The notes: generated from the letters alone by a model not told the origin. Shown: positions 29,242-39,199, counted from the first letter of the stretch. The stretch is 64,000 nucleotides of DNA from Campylobacter sp. (GCF_030528245.1 NZ_JAUMZG010000002.1:1-64000), one strand, 5' to 3'. A program made the numbers and translations.

Positions 29242-31169
29242 TGAATAACCCCAATAATAAACCCACAGGAAATCCACAAAATAATAATTTTTTCAACAAA
29301 AATCCTATTTTGATTTTTGCTATTTTTGCTGTTGTTATGGTGGTCATTTTTAAAAGCTTTTTTGACGGAGGTAGCTCTTTTACTGGGAATTTGAACGGCA
29401 GTGAGTCGAGTAAAACTATCGCTTATTCTGAGCTTAAAAAGCTCATCGAAAGCGGTCAAATCAACCAAGTCAGCATAGGGCAAAGCACCATCAAAGCCGT
29501 TTCCACTTCTCACAATACCGTTTATAGTGCCAAAAAGGTCAATGATCCCGATTTGATCGCCTTGCTTGATAGCAAAAATATCGCCTACGGTGCTTACACA
29601 GAGGGCAACTGGCTCACCGATTTGCTATTTTCTTGGGTTTTGCCCGTTTTTATTTTTTTTGGAATTTGGATGTTTTTAGCCAGTCGTATGCAAAAAAATA
29701 TGGGAAGTTCTATTTTGGGTATAGGCAGCTCCAAAAAGCTTGTAAATTCCGAAAAACCAAAAATTAAATTTGGCGATGTGGCAGGGGTTGAGGAGGCTAA
29801 AGAGGAGGTTAAGGAGCTTGTCGATTTTCTTAAGTTTCCCGAGCGTTACATCAAGCTGGGCGCAAAAATTCCAAAAGGACTCCTGCTCGTGGGACCTCCG
29901 GGCACGGGGAAAACGCTTTTGGCTAAGGCCGTGGCGGGTGAGGCCGATGTGCCTTTTTTTAGCGTTTCGGGTTCGTCCTTCATTGAAATGTTCGTTGGTG
30001 TGGGCGCCTCGCGCGTTAGGGACCTGTTTGAAAATGCTAAAAAAGAAGCCCCAGCCATCGTTTTCATCGATGAGATTGATGCGATTGGAAAAAGCCGCGC
30101 GGCCAATGGCATTATGGGAGGGAATGATGAGAGGGAGCAGACGCTCAACCAGCTCCTAGCCGAGATGGACGGTTTTGGCACAGAGAGCTCTCCCGTCATC
30201 GTTTTAGCAGCTACGAATAGGCCTGAGGTTTTGGATGCGGCCCTTTTGCGACCGGGTAGATTTGACAGGCAGGTTCTGGTGGATAAGCCCGATTTTAAGG
30301 GCAGATGTGATATTTTAAAAGTGCATATGAAGGATGTTAAAATTTCGCCAAAGGTGAAGGTTGAGGACATCGCAAGGCTCACGGCAGGCTTGGCGGGGGC
30401 GGATTTGGCTAATATCATCAACGAGGCAGCGCTTTTAGCCGGGCGTGATTCTAAAAAATATGTCGAGCAAAACGACCTCGTGGAGGCGGTTGAGAGGGCT
30501 ATTGCGGGGCTTGAGAAAAAATCGCGCCGCATCAACGATAAGGAGAAAAAAATCGTTACCTACCACGAGTGCGGACACGCTTTGATAGCCGAAACCACAA
30601 AGGGTGCCAAACGCGTGAGTAAGGTTTCTGTGATACCCAGAGGGCTTGCAGCTTTGGGCTATACCTTAAATACACCTGAGGAAAATAAATTTTTGATGCA
30701 AAAGCACGAGCTCATCGCAGAAGTAGATGTGCTTTTGGGAGGTCGCGCGGCAGAGGAGGTTTTCATCGGTGAAATTTCAACGGGTGCTAGTAATGATCTT
30801 GAGCGCGCCACGGACATCATTAAGGCGATGATTTCGATGTATGGTATGAGCGAAATTGCCGGACTTATGGTGCTTGAAAAGCAGAGAAATACCTTTTTGA
30901 CAGGGGGGCAGAGTATTAAGGATTATTCCGAAAAAATGGCGGAGTCTTTGGACAATTATGTGAAAGAAACCTTAGACGAGCGCTATAAGGAGGTGAAGGC
31001 TACCTTGAGCGAGTATAGGGGCGCGATAGAAACGATGGTGAGCGCCCTGTATGAGGAGGAGACGATTGAGGGGGCTAGGGTGAGGGAGATCATCCAGCAT
31101 TACGAGGAGGAAAATCAAATGCCAAGCCGACTGCAAGCCTTGCCTGAGGTCAAAAAAGAGGGCCAATGA
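29238..31169 (+). CDS. ftsH: membrane AAA+ zinc metalloprotease FtsH
   Basis: This 643-residue membrane protease degrades misfolded membrane proteins and selected regulators. Membrane helices lie near residues 15-35 and 130-150 around a small periplasmic domain. The AAA domain has Walker A GPPGTGKT, Walker [12 protein letters not shown], the pore motif FVGVG and the [24 protein letters not shown]. The peptidase has the zinc motif HECGH. ATG 29241 is an equally possible start. It is translationally coupled to prmA and overlaps the next gene by 4 bases. Confidence 0.96.
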   Translation: MMNNPNNKPTGNPQNNNFFNKNPILIFAIFAVVMVVIFKSFFDGGSSFTGNLNGSESSKTIAYSELKKLIESGQINQVSIGQSTIKAVSTSHNTVYSAKKVNDPDLIALLDSKNIAYGAYTEGNWLTDLLFSWVLPVFIFFGIWMFLASRMQKNMGSSILGIGSSKKLVNSEKPKIKFGDVAGVEEAKEEVKELVDFLKFPERYIKLGAKIPKGLLLVGPPGTGKTLLAKAVAGEADVPFFSVSGSSFIEMFVGVGASRVRDLFENAKKEAPAIVFIDEIDAIGKSRAANGIMGGNDEREQTLNQLLAEMDGFGTESSPVIVLAATNRPEVLDAALLRPGRFDRQVLVDKPDFKGRCDILKVHMKDVKISPKVKVEDIARLTAGLAGADLANIINEAALLAGRDSKKYVEQNDLVEAVERAIAGLEKKSRRINDKEKKIVTYHECGHALIAETTKGAKRVSKVSVIPRGLAALGYTLNTPEENKFLMQKHELIAEVDVLLGGRAAEEVFIGEISTGASNDLERATDIIKAMISMYGMSEIAGLMVLEKQRNTFLTGGQSIKDYSEKMAESLDNYVKETLDERYKEVKATLSEYRGAIETMVSALYEEETIEGARVREIIQHYEEENQMPSRLQALPEVKKEGQ

Positions 31170-31780
31170 GTAAATTTTTAGCAAAAGAGGGCTATTTTGT
31201 CGTTTTTTTGAGCCTCTTTGTGTTTCTCGCATTTTGGTTCTTTGCAGAATTTTCTTGGATGCTTTTCATCCTATTTTTACTCCTCGCCTTCCTTTTTAGA
31301 AAAACAAAAAACGCCCCGCCCTGCAGCGATGAAAAAGCGATTTTATCGCCCCTTAGCGGCAAGATCACTCAAATAGAAAACACCACCCACAAGGATTTAG
31401 GCGCCTGTGTCGTGCTGCGTATCAAAAACGCTCTTTACGATTGTGGGGTTTTGATAGCACCCACCAAGATGCGGATCGAAAATTCACAGCTCACGCACGG
31501 ACTTTTTCTATGCGATCGGCTAGAAGCGGCCAAAACAATGAATGAAAAAATCACGCTCCAATCCTCCGCCTCGGGTCAAAAATTCATCCTGCAAATTCAC
31601 GCTGGCTCCATGGACAGAAAGCTCAAATTCGCCCCGCTAAACCAAGCCCTAAGCTGCGGTGATGAGCTGGGCTTTTCGCTCAACGGCTCGGTGAGTTTGT
31701 TTTTGCCAAGGGATGCTAGAGTGCATGTTGGTCTCAACGATACGATCAAGGCAGGCTCTTTGCTAGGATATTTTGCGTAG
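31166..31780 (+). CDS. psd: phosphatidylserine decarboxylase-related membrane protein
   Basis: This 204-residue protein has two N-terminal membrane helices (about residues 10-45) and a small Psd-type domain: ILSPLSGKITQIE, IHAGSMDRKLKFA and a C-terminal NGSVSLFLPRDARVHVG. The Gly-Ser in this motif is the expected self-cleavage site that makes the pyruvoyl group. It would convert phosphatidylserine to phosphatidylethanolamine. The next gene encodes phosphatidylserine synthase, so the pair gives the two-step PE pathway. The protein is short for a canonical Psd, as is the C. jejuni homologue. Confidence 0.82.
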   Translation: MSKFLAKEGYFVVFLSLFVFLAFWFFAEFSWMLFILFLLLAFLFRKTKNAPPCSDEKAILSPLSGKITQIENTTHKDLGACVVLRIKNALYDCGVLIAPTKMRIENSQLTHGLFLCDRLEAAKTMNEKITLQSSASGQKFILQIHAGSMDRKLKFAPLNQALSCGDELGFSLNGSVSLFLPRDARVHVGLNDTIKAGSLLGYFA

Positions 31781-31788
31781 GATTTGGG

Positions 31789-32511
31789 ATGACAAACAAG
31801 CCTCAGCTCATCTACATTCTGCCTAATCTTTTCACCGCCGCCTCGGCTTTTTTGGGCGTGATTTCCATCATCGCATCCCTCAACAGCGACTACGAAAAGG
31901 CACTGCTCTACATCATCCTCTCTTTGCTTTGCGATGGGCTTGATGGACGGGTGGCAAGACTGACCAACACCACTTCCAAATTCGGCGTGGAATTTGACTC
32001 ACTAGCGGACTTGGTGGCCTTTGGCGTGGCCCCTGCCATGCTTTTTTATGCGAGTTTGGGAGTGTATTTTGGGAAATTGGGTTCTTTGATTGCGGCTTTT
32101 TTTGTCGTCTTTGGCGCGATCCGCTTGGCACGCTTTAATGTAACCACAGGCACTTACGAGCCCTCCGTTTTTATCGGGCTTCCCATACCCACAGCAGCGG
32201 TGGTGAGTGCGATTTACACTTACGCTTATCTTAGCTACGATTTTTTAAAGCCCTATGGCCTTGCCATCGTGATTTTGCAGGCCATCTTGGGAATTTTGAT
32301 GGTGAGTAACATCCGCTATCCAAGCTTCAAAAAGATAAATTTCAACCGCTCCAGTGTTTTAAAGGTCTTGATATTTTTGATGATAGCCTTTTCATTTTTG
32401 TATCTCTACCCCTTAGAAAGCGTGGTTTTGTCGGCTAGTTTTTACGTTTTGTATGGGATTTTGCGCTTCCTTTTCACCCTTTTTCTCCCGCGCAAAAAGA
32501 ATAAAATTTAG
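31789..32511 (+). CDS. pssA: CDP-diacylglycerol-serine O-phosphatidyltransferase
   Basis: This 240-residue integral membrane enzyme joins CDP-diacylglycerol and serine. The CDP-alcohol phosphatidyltransferase signature DG-x2-AR-x8-G-x3-D-x3-D is seen within DGRVARLTNTTSKFG and continues into FDSLADL. About six to eight membrane helices are predicted. It follows the psd-like gene by 8 bases. The last 38 bases overlap the convergent gene at 32474. Confidence 0.93.
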   Translation: MTNKPQLIYILPNLFTAASAFLGVISIIASLNSDYEKALLYIILSLLCDGLDGRVARLTNTTSKFGVEFDSLADLVAFGVAPAMLFYASLGVYFGKLGSLIAAFFVVFGAIRLARFNVTTGTYEPSVFIGLPIPTAAVVSAIYTYAYLSYDFLKPYGLAIVILQAILGILMVSNIRYPSFKKINFNRSSVLKVLIFLMIAFSFLYLYPLESVVLSASFYVLYGILRFLFTLFLPRKKNKI

Positions 32512-33304
32512 CAATTTGCTCCAATTCCCCCGCCTCAAAACCCGCCGCGAGCCTTGCCTTTGTGTTGAGTTTTTTTCCTGCAAGGTTGAATTTTTTGAAC
32601 TTTTCGCACAGGGTTATGAAATCCTCCCGCTCATCTTTGGCAAATTTCCACCACAAATCGCCCTTTTGAACATGCCTGATTTCATCCCTGAGTATGGTGC
32701 CTAAAATTTCCTCCAAAAGTGGCCTGATGGGATGGGGGGAGCTTTGAAGCTTTTTTACGATGAAAGGATTCGCATCCAGCCCCTTAGCTTCCAGACCCCT
32801 ATGCACCACGCCCATTCTAAATTTCAACGAATCCTTAGTCGCCCTCAAAGCCTCCTCGAAATTATCGTGCGCAGGGAAGGAGCCATACTCAAAGCCCAAT
32901 TCTTTCAGGGCCAAATTCAAAAGCTTGAAATGCCGCATCTCATCACAGGCCACCTCCAGCCAGTCCTCGTAAAAGGCAAGGGGCAGATTTTTAAAGCGGT
33001 AGCAGGCATCAAGGGCGAGATTGATGGCGCTAAATTCAATGTGGGCTATGGAGTGGATGAGCTTGGCTAGAGCCTTGTGGCTGTTTGCAAATTTAGGGCG
33101 CCTAAGCCGCGTGGGGTGCAGGAGGCGGATTTTTTCATGGGAATTTGGCCTGAAAATGCTGGGATGATCGGCATTGAAAAAGAACCCTCCCCCCTTGAAA
33201 TTCTCGTAAAAATGCTCAAATTTTTCAAACTTAGCCTCCATTGTTTTTTCATACAAAACGCATTCTAGGCTGCTGAAAAATTCGCATCGCATGAGGAACT
33301 CCAA
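32474..33304 (-). CDS. DUF455-family ferritin-like protein
   Basis: This 276-residue protein resembles DUF455, a ferritin-like family of unknown function. Acidic/His helix motifs typical of a di-iron site are visible: IAHIEFSAINLALDACYRF, CDEMRHFKLL and LRDEIRHVQKG. No signal peptide is seen. C. jejuni has a homologue (Cj1113) between pssA and msrB, also convergent with pssA. Its 3' end overlaps pssA by 38 bases. A redox or RNA-modification role is possible for the fold but cannot be decided. Confidence 0.8.
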   Translation of the reverse strand: MEFLMRCEFFSSLECVLYEKTMEAKFEKFEHFYENFKGGGFFFNADHPSIFRPNSHEKIRLLHPTRLRRPKFANSHKALAKLIHSIAHIEFSAINLALDACYRFKNLPLAFYEDWLEVACDEMRHFKLLNLALKELGFEYGSFPAHDNFEEALRATKDSLKFRMGVVHRGLEAKGLDANPFIVKKLQSSPHPIRPLLEEILGTILRDEIRHVQKGDLWWKFAKDEREDFITLCEKFKKFNLAGKKLNTKARLAAGFEAGELEQIAKFYSFCAGEKG

Positions 33305-33332
33305 GATTTTTAAGATTATAGCCTGATTGCGT

Positions 33333-33338
33333 TATAAT
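33333..33338 (+). promoter_or_regulatory. candidate -10 box for msrB
   Basis: A perfect TATAAT lies 28 bases upstream of the msrB ATG, followed by an AAGGAG ribosome site at 33355-33360. Confidence 0.6.
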
Positions 33339-33365
33339 GTGATTTTAGAATTTTAAGGAGAAACC

Positions 33366-33719
33366 ATGAAAGCGCTCAATGAAGAAGAAAAAAGGGTGAT
33401 TTTACACAAGGGCACGGAGCCTGCATTCAGTGGGGAATATAACGATTTTTACGAAGAGGGCATTTACTGCTGCAAACAATGCTCCGCCGCGCTTTACCGC
33501 TCGGAGGACAAATTCAAATCAGGCTGTGGATGGCCTAGCTTTGATGATGCGATCGAGGATGCGGTCAAAAGGGCTCCGGATAAGGACGGGGTTCGCACTG
33601 AAATTTTATGCGCAAGTTGTGATGGGCATTTGGGGCATGTTTTTTTGGGAGAGGGCTTTACCCCCAAAAATACGCGCCACTGCGTCAATTCCATTTCTTT
33701 GAATTTCGTCAAAAATTAA
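33366..33719 (+). CDS. msrB: peptide methionine-R-sulfoxide reductase
   Basis: This 117-residue MsrB repairs methionine-R-sulfoxide in oxidised proteins. The catalytic C106 lies in RHCVNSIS. The structural zinc pairs are C36/C39 (CKQC) and C82/C85 (CASC). The family segment SGCGWPSF contains C54, a possible resolving cysteine. There is no signal peptide, so it is cytoplasmic. It is a monocistronic unit with its own promoter and a possible hairpin terminator. PerR at 854 may contribute to oxidative-stress control in this organism, but no PerR site was seen here. Confidence 0.93.
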   Translation: MKALNEEEKRVILHKGTEPAFSGEYNDFYEEGIYCCKQCSAALYRSEDKFKSGCGWPSFDDAIEDAVKRAPDKDGVRTEILCASCDGHLGHVFLGEGFTPKNTRHCVNSISLNFVKN

Positions 33720-33727
33720 CAAATTCT

Positions 33728-33758
33728 AAAGCTACGAAAGGCGAATTTTCGTGGCTTT
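33728..33758 (+). terminator. candidate hairpin terminator after msrB
   Basis: A 12-base stem (33728-33739 with 33747-33758, one G-U pair) closes a 7-base loop a few bases after the msrB stop. No strong T-run follows, so this is a weak call. It separates msrB from pstS. Confidence 0.45.
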
Positions 33759-33803
33759 ATCCGTAAATTTTCTCCCACAAAACTCAATTTTGAACCATGC
33801 CTT

Positions 33804-33819
33804 GTTTCTAAAATGTTTC
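33804..33819 (+). promoter_or_regulatory. Pho-box-like direct repeat upstream of pstS (PhosR site)
   Basis: The sequence reads GTTTCTAAAATGTTTC: two GTTTC half-sites with 11-base start-to-start spacing around an AAAA core. This closely resembles the box bound by the C. jejuni phosphate regulator PhosR, as I remember it. A -10-like TATTTT at 33842-33847 lies about 22 bases downstream, so the box takes the -35 position. A run of nine T lies between them. It predicts induction of pstSCAB under phosphate limitation. Confidence 0.7.
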
Positions 33820-33867
33820 CATTTTTTTTTAAATTTCGCAGATATTTTAGTTCTTAAGGAGAAAACA

Positions 33868-34866
33868 ATGAAAAAAATTTTAGTTTCTAGCATCGTGAGC
33901 TTGGCTCTAGCAGGTGCTTTAAGCGCGGCGGATCTTAGACTTGCTGGCTCATCTACGGTTTATCCGTTTAGCTCTTTTGTGGCTGAGGAGTATGCTACGG
34001 TGAAAAACATCAAAACGCCTATCGTTGAAAGTTTGGGAACGGGCGGGGGCTTTAAGGTTTTTTGCGAGGGCGCTACAGATATTTCTAACGCTTCAAGACC
34101 GATAAAATCTAGCGAATTTGACACTTGCAAAAAAAATGGCGTAACGGACATCGTGGGCGTTATGATAGGCTATGATGGTATCGTTTTGGCGCAAAATAAA
34201 ACCAATACTCCTCTTAACATTAGCAAAGAAGAGCTTTTTTTAGCCCTAGCTAAGGAAATTCCTCAAGATGGCAAACTCGTGCCTAATCCTTACACAAACT
34301 GGAATCAGATCAACAAAAATCTCCCAAATCGCAAAATTTCTATTTATGGACCCCCTGCTAGCTCAGGTACGCGAGATACTGTGGAGGAACTTGTGATGGT
34401 CGATGTGTCTAAAAAACTAAAAATATATGGCGATAAGGGTTATAAGACCATTCGTCAAGATGGAAACTACATCCCAAGTGGTGAAAATGACAACCTTATC
34501 GTTTCAAAATTGACGGTGGATAAAGATGCCTTTGGTTTATTTGGCTATAGTTTTTTGGTAAGCAATGCCGATAAAATCACGGCTGCAGATATCGATGGCA
34601 TCAAGGCTAATGAAGAAAACATCGCTGCGGGCAAATATGAGCTTGCTAGAAGCCTTTACATCTACATCAATGCCAAGAAAAATCCTAAAGAGGCCTTTGA
34701 ATTTGCCGAGCTTTACATGAGTAACGATTTGGCTAAAAATGGCGGCGAGCTTCAAAAAATAGGACTTGTTCCTTTGGATGATAAGACCTTGAAAGATTTT
34801 CAAAAACACATCAAAAATAAGAAAATTCTAACCGATGAGTTGGTTAAAGCGGGTAAGGTTTTTTAA
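33868..34866 (+). CDS. pstS: phosphate ABC transporter, periplasmic binding protein
   Basis: This 332-residue protein has a signal peptide (KKILVSSIVSLALAGALSAA) and the phosphate-binding family motifs LRLAGSSTVYPFSSF, FCEGATDISNASRPIKSSE and YGPPASSGTRDT. It binds phosphate in the periplasm for PstCAB. I chose ATG 33868, with AAGGAG upstream; the frame is open to 33751 but that part is non-coding leader with the Pho box. It is the first gene of pstSCAB. Confidence 0.95.
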   Translation: MKKILVSSIVSLALAGALSAADLRLAGSSTVYPFSSFVAEEYATVKNIKTPIVESLGTGGGFKVFCEGATDISNASRPIKSSEFDTCKKNGVTDIVGVMIGYDGIVLAQNKTNTPLNISKEELFLALAKEIPQDGKLVPNPYTNWNQINKNLPNRKISIYGPPASSGTRDTVEELVMVDVSKKLKIYGDKGYKTIRQDGNYIPSGENDNLIVSKLTVDKDAFGLFGYSFLVSNADKITAADIDGIKANEENIAAGKYELARSLYIYINAKKNPKEAFEFAELYMSNDLAKNGGELQKIGLVPLDDKTLKDFQKHIKNKKILTDELVKAGKVF

Positions 34867-34875
34867 GGACGCATT

Positions 34876-35790
34876 TTGTTTAGAGAAAAAATTATCAAAT
34901 TTATACTCTTTCTGTGTGCCTTCGTAAGCGTAGTGGTGAGCTTTGCCATTATGCTTACCATTTTGGTCGAGGCTTTGAGATTTTTTCAAAAAGAAAGCCT
35001 GAGCACATTTTTGTTTTCGTCCCAGTGGGCGGCGGATGCGGCCTTTAGAAATGCCGATGGCACGAGTAAAGAAGGTGTTTTTGGTGCGCTCTCTTTGTTT
35101 TGGGGGACCTTTTACATTTCTCTCATCGCCATGCTCACGGCCCTGCCTTTGGGCGTGATGTGTGCTGTGTATTTGGGCGTTTTTGCCGGTAAAAAATCTA
35201 AAAACTACCTCAAGCCTATCTTGGAAATCATCGCTGGAATTCCCACCGTGGTTTTTGGATTTTTTGCTGCGATTGTGGTCGCGCCTTTCATCGTGTGGTT
35301 TTTTGCCCTTTTTGGCATTGAGGCTAGCTTTCAAAGCGCCTTGGGGGCGGGCTTTATCATGGGCATTATGATAGTGCCGATAGTGGCGTCCTTATCGCAA
35401 GATTGCATCGAGGCGGTGAGTGAAAAGCGCATCAATGGCGCCTACGCCCTAGGCATGACGAAGCGAGAGGTCGTTTTTGCCGTGATCTTACCCGAGGCGG
35501 TACCTGGCATAGTGGCGGCTTGTTTGCTTGGACTTTCAAGGGCCCTAGGAGAGACGATGATCGTGGTGATGGCGGCTTCCTTGAGGCCGAATTTGACGCT
35601 GAATTTCCTTGAAGACATGACCACCGTAACCGTGAAAATCGTAGAAGCTCTAAGCGGCGATCAGGCCTTTGACAGCTCGCTGACCCTGAGCGCCTTTTCT
35701 TTGGGGCTTGTTTTATTCATCATCACCCTCATCATTAATATGTTTAGCGTTTATCTCATCAACCGCTTCCATAAAAGGAAAAATTTATGA
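34876..35790 (+). CDS. pstC: phosphate ABC transporter permease PstC
   Basis: This 304-residue inner-membrane permease starts at TTG 34876 (MFREKIIKF) with AAGGA 6 bases upstream; the unusual start agrees with the N terminus of C. jejuni PstC. Six membrane helices are predicted and the permease EAA loop [22 protein letters not shown] is present. It forms the channel with PstA and overlaps pstA as ATGA. Confidence 0.93.
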   Translation: MFREKIIKFILFLCAFVSVVVSFAIMLTILVEALRFFQKESLSTFLFSSQWAADAAFRNADGTSKEGVFGALSLFWGTFYISLIAMLTALPLGVMCAVYLGVFAGKKSKNYLKPILEIIAGIPTVVFGFFAAIVVAPFIVWFFALFGIEASFQSALGAGFIMGIMIVPIVASLSQDCIEAVSEKRINGAYALGMTKREVVFAVILPEAVPGIVAACLLGLSRALGETMIVVMAASLRPNLTLNFLEDMTTVTVKIVEALSGDQAFDSSLTLSAFSLGLVLFIITLIINMFSVYLINRFHKRKNL

Positions 35791-36875
35791 AAAAGCTTTT
35801 CAAACAGCGAAAAAAAGCCTCAAAATCCTTTATGAGACTTTGCAAAATGGGACTTTATATCAATCTCACCTTTTTGTGCATTTTCTTGGGAAGTGTGGCT
35901 TATCTTGGTTTGGGGGCCTTTCAGCAAACTTATATTTTGGCCGATGCGGATAGAAATGTCCTTGCTTTTTCACTCCTTTCAAGAGCGGAGCAGAGGAAGA
36001 TTAGAACGGGACAGATCACCGAAAAAACTTGGCTTTTGGCAAATTCTGAAGTGGATCAGTATATGAAGAAAAAATACAACCGACTCAGCGATGACGAAAA
36101 GGCTTTGGTGGATAGCCTCATCCAAACCGATGAGATAAGATTGCAGTTTAATGTCAATTTCTTCCTCAATGGAGACTCTAAATCGCCCGAAAATTCAGGC
36201 ATCTTTGCCTCGGTGGTTGGCACCTTGCTCGTGATGCTTGTGTGTATGGCAGTGAGTGTGCCTGTGGGTGTTTGCGCGGCGATTTATTTGGAGGAATTCG
36301 CCCCGCAAAATTTATTCACGCATTTCATAGAAGTGTGCATCAACAACCTCGCTAGCATCCCCAGCATCCTCTTTGGACTTTTGGGGCTTGGCGTTTTTAT
36401 CAATCTCTTCGGCATGCCCCGCTCTTCAGCCCTCGTGGGTGGACTGACCCTAGCGATCATGAGCCTACCCATCATCATCGTCTCCACGAAGGCCGCCCTC
36501 AAAAGCGTGGATATCAATATGAAAAACGCCGCCTACGCCCTGGGCATGACGAAGGTGCAAATGGTAAGGGGTATCATGCTCCCCCTCGCTCTGCCGATGA
36601 TACTCACGGGCTCTATTTTGACCCTAGCTCAGGCCATTGGTGAGACCGCGCCCTTGATGATTATTGGCATGATAGCCTTCATCCCCGATGTGGCAAACAG
36701 CATTTTCACCCCGACTAGCGTTTTGCCTGCGCAAATTTATTCTTGGTCGGCTATGCCAGAGCGGGCTTTTTTGGAGAGGACGGCAGCTGGCATTATCGTG
36801 CTTTTGGCGCTTTTAGTGGTGCTCAATCTTACCGCCGTGCTTTTGAGAAAATATTTTCAAGGAAAACTCAGATGA
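35787..36875 (+). CDS. pstA: phosphate ABC transporter permease PstA
   Basis: This 362-residue permease has a longer N terminus than enteric PstA, with an early membrane helix and a periplasmic stretch of about 100 residues. It then has the usual transmembrane core with the EAA loop [21 protein letters not shown]. It pairs with PstC. Both ends overlap neighbours by 4 bases, so translation is coupled through the operon. Confidence 0.93.
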   Translation: MKKLFKQRKKASKSFMRLCKMGLYINLTFLCIFLGSVAYLGLGAFQQTYILADADRNVLAFSLLSRAEQRKIRTGQITEKTWLLANSEVDQYMKKKYNRLSDDEKALVDSLIQTDEIRLQFNVNFFLNGDSKSPENSGIFASVVGTLLVMLVCMAVSVPVGVCAAIYLEEFAPQNLFTHFIEVCINNLASIPSILFGLLGLGVFINLFGMPRSSALVGGLTLAIMSLPIIIVSTKAALKSVDINMKNAAYALGMTKVQMVRGIMLPLALPMILTGSILTLAQAIGETAPLMIIGMIAFIPDVANSIFTPTSVLPAQIYSWSAMPERAFLERTAAGIIVLLALLVVLNLTAVLLRKYFQGKLR

Positions 36876-37612
36876 TAGCAAAAACGACAAATTTAAATTT
36901 ATTCTACGGCAAAAAGCAGGCCCTTTTTGACATCAATATGCCTGTGGAGAAAAATAAAATTACCGCCCTCATTGGCGCTTCAGGATGCGGGAAGTCGACT
37001 TTTTTGCGTTGTTTTAATAGGATGAATGACAAGATCGCAAAGATTGACGGACTTGTGGAGATTGAGGGCAGGGATGTGAAAAATCAAGATGTGGTCGCCC
37101 TGCGCAAGGATGTTGGCATGGTTTTCCAGCAACCCAATGTCTTTGTCAAAAGCATTTATGATAACATCTCCTACGCCCCTAAGCTTCACGGGATGATAAA
37201 TTCTAAGGATGAAGAGGAGGCTTTGGTTGTGGATTGTTTGCAAAAAGTGGGGCTTTTTGAAGAGGTGAAGGATAAGCTCAGGCAAAACGCCCTCGCCCTC
37301 TCAGGTGGACAGCAGCAGCGCCTTTGTATCGCAAGAGCCCTAGCCATCAGTCCCAAGCTTTTGCTTCTTGATGAGCCCACTTCGGCACTTGATCCTATTT
37401 CTTCTAGCGTTATTGAGGAGCTTTTGAAGGAGCTTTCGCATGATCTTTCTATGATTATGGTTACGCATAATATGCAACAGGGCAAGAGAGTGGCGGATTT
37501 CACGGCGTTTTTTCACTTGGGCGAGCTTGTGGAATTTGGCGAAAGTAAGGAATTTTTTGAAAACCCCAAGCAAGAAAAAACCCAGGCCTATCTAAGCGGA
37601 GCCTTTGGTTAG
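36872..37612 (+). CDS. pstB: phosphate ABC transporter ATPase
   Basis: This 246-residue ATPase drives PstCA. Walker [10 protein letters not shown], signature [15 protein letters not shown], Walker [13 protein letters not shown] and switch His in VTHNMQQ are present. I chose ATG 36872, overlapping the pstA stop as ATGA, over an in-frame ATG at 36743 inside pstA. No phoU follows; the AT-rich gap begins directly after the stop. Confidence 0.95.
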   Translation: MIAKTTNLNLFYGKKQALFDINMPVEKNKITALIGASGCGKSTFLRCFNRMNDKIAKIDGLVEIEGRDVKNQDVVALRKDVGMVFQQPNVFVKSIYDNISYAPKLHGMINSKDEEEALVVDCLQKVGLFEEVKDKLRQNALALSGGQQQRLCIARALAISPKLLLLDEPTSALDPISSSVIEELLKELSHDLSMIMVTHNMQQGKRVADFTAFFHLGELVEFGESKEFFENPKQEKTQAYLSGAFG

Positions 37613-37740
37613 ATAACTTCAAAATAATAAATTATATTGCTTGAAATAAACAAAAATTCCGAATTTTTAGTAGCGACAGTTTGTGTTCTGGTATTGATTT
37701 TTAACCTAAATTGAAGATATATAATGTTTGATCGTTTTAC

Positions 37741-38075
37741 AATATAAAAATACAAAAACAATTCAATGGAGAATTTGTAAGAACTGATTATAGCGTACTC
37801 TAGAATATAAATTAGGATGACAATCGGCGACTCAAGCGCTTAAAATTTATTAGGTACAATAACAAAAAAGTAGCAATTTTTGAACTTAAAATAACAAATA
37901 AGCTAAAATTACGGAACTTACGGATTTTGATATACCAAAAATAATGAATACCATTTTGGAGAAATTAAAGCTGTGGCAAAAATATAGGTAAAAAATAGAA
38001 AATTTAAAAATTACCGAGGTGCATTATGAAATTAAAAAACTTGATTTTGTTAAGAAAGAAGTTTTTATGCTATAA
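37741..38075 (+). pseudogene. possible gene relic, unidentified
   Basis: A plus-strand reading gives NIKIQKQFNGEFVRTDYSVL, then after two stops a lysine-rich stretch ending KKVAIFELKITNKLKL. After a one-base shift near 37918 it continues ELTDFDIPKIMNTILEKLKL, a stop, and KIENLKITEVHYEIKKLDF. This looks like protein, but I cannot name a family and chance cannot be excluded. Confidence 0.3.
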
Positions 38076-38176
38076 AAATGAATCAAACTCTATATCCTCA
38101 ACGATAAGCTTTAATAAATTTAAAAATATCTCAAAATTAAAAGACGATGGCTGCCCAACTCCATAGTATTCTTCAC

Positions 38177-38209
38177 TCAACAAAAATGCTTAAAAAGCAT
38201 TTTTGTTGA
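38177..38209. repeat. perfect inverted repeat, 14-base arms
   Basis: Left arm 38177-38190 (TCAACAAAAATGCT) pairs exactly with 38196-38209 across the 5-base loop TAAAA; the outer loop bases can also pair. The right arm includes TTTTTG. It could be a bidirectional terminator of a lost gene or the end of a small mobile element. Confidence 0.8.
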
Positions 38210-38553
38210 ATATCCCCATTGTTTTATAAAACCTTATCCTTGCTGATGATTTTGACTAGAACTAAAATGAGTGAATGTGCTTTTAATGGTACAGAATATG
38301 AAAAACTAGGCCTTCAAAAGATAGAACAAGTGCGAAGATGGACATAAAAAAGTACTTTTCTCATGGCTGAAAAATGAATGTCTTCTCCTAGCAATCCAGA
38401 TCAAACCACAGCTATAGATAAGTAGTTGCAAACCACCCAATTGCTAATGATGATTCGAAAATGTCTCATTAGGCTACAAAGACTGAAAAAATATAGACTA
38501 TTTTAAACTGTGCTATTGTGGTTAGTAAAAGTGGTCAATAAAAATAGTATCCA

Positions 38554-38575
38554 CAAAATCAACAGGTTGATTTTG
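38554..38575. repeat. perfect inverted repeat, 10-base arms with 2-base spacer
   Basis: CAAAATCAAC at 38554-38563 and GTTGATTTTG at 38566-38575 flank AG. With so short a spacer it is better read as a protein-binding palindrome than a transcript hairpin. No gene is adjacent. Confidence 0.7.
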
Positions 38576-38717
38576 AAAGGTGCTTGAGCTTAAGCGACTA
38601 AAATGAATTCAAATTTAAACATATTGTTGTGCAAATATTGATGTTGGGATTTATGTGTTGATTTTCAAATTAAAACTCAAAAAATTTTACAACAAATTTT
38701 CATACCATAAAATAAAC

Positions 38718-39197
38718 TTAAAGGACTCTTTTATGAGTGATTTTAATAGGGCAACATAATTTACCCACTTCAACCCATCTTGCCCCAAACTCTTCTAAAA
38801 TATCATCAAAACACATAAACTAACTTAGAAAATTTTATCATTTAAAATTATCGATTTTAGCCTTAAAATTTTCTATTGATTTGTAAGGTAATGTGTAAAA
38901 AAGCTTTCTATGCTGGGGAAAGTAATGCCCTTTAAGATTATCGGCAAAATAAATATAACTTGCTCTAATTTCGTTAAGTTTATTCGATCAAAAAGTATAG
39001 TTTTCGTTATTTTTACTCATCCAAATTATCGCAATTTCTCGAACGCTATTTGTTTTAATTTTTTATCAAAATTTAAGCGATTCTCAATATTCTTCCCATT
39101 TTGATTTGAGATAAATATCACCCAAAAGATGTTTGATATTTGGACATAAAAATAGCTCTAACTTCTTTGGCAATTAAAAATTTGAAAATTCTTCCAT
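38718..39197 (-). pseudogene. possible decayed gene of about 160 codons, unidentified
   Basis: One minus-strand frame from ATG 39197 (MEEFSNF) to a TAA at 38718 contains eight in-frame stops but protein-like stretches between them. Examples are LPKKLELFLCPNIKHLLGDI, EIRASYIYFADNLKGHYFPQ, FYTLPYKSIENFKAKIDNF and FDDILEEFGARWVEVGKLC, all without a frameshift. Repairing stops to Trp or Gln would give a plausible protein. The stop density is near the chance level for this composition, so confidence is low. Confidence 0.35.
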
Positions 39198-39199
39198 TC

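Noticed and set aside
38910-39104. 64-codon plus-strand open frame in the AT-rich gap
   Set aside because: It lacks a ribosome site, is Phe/Ile/Lys-rich as expected from AT-rich DNA, and resembles no protein I know.
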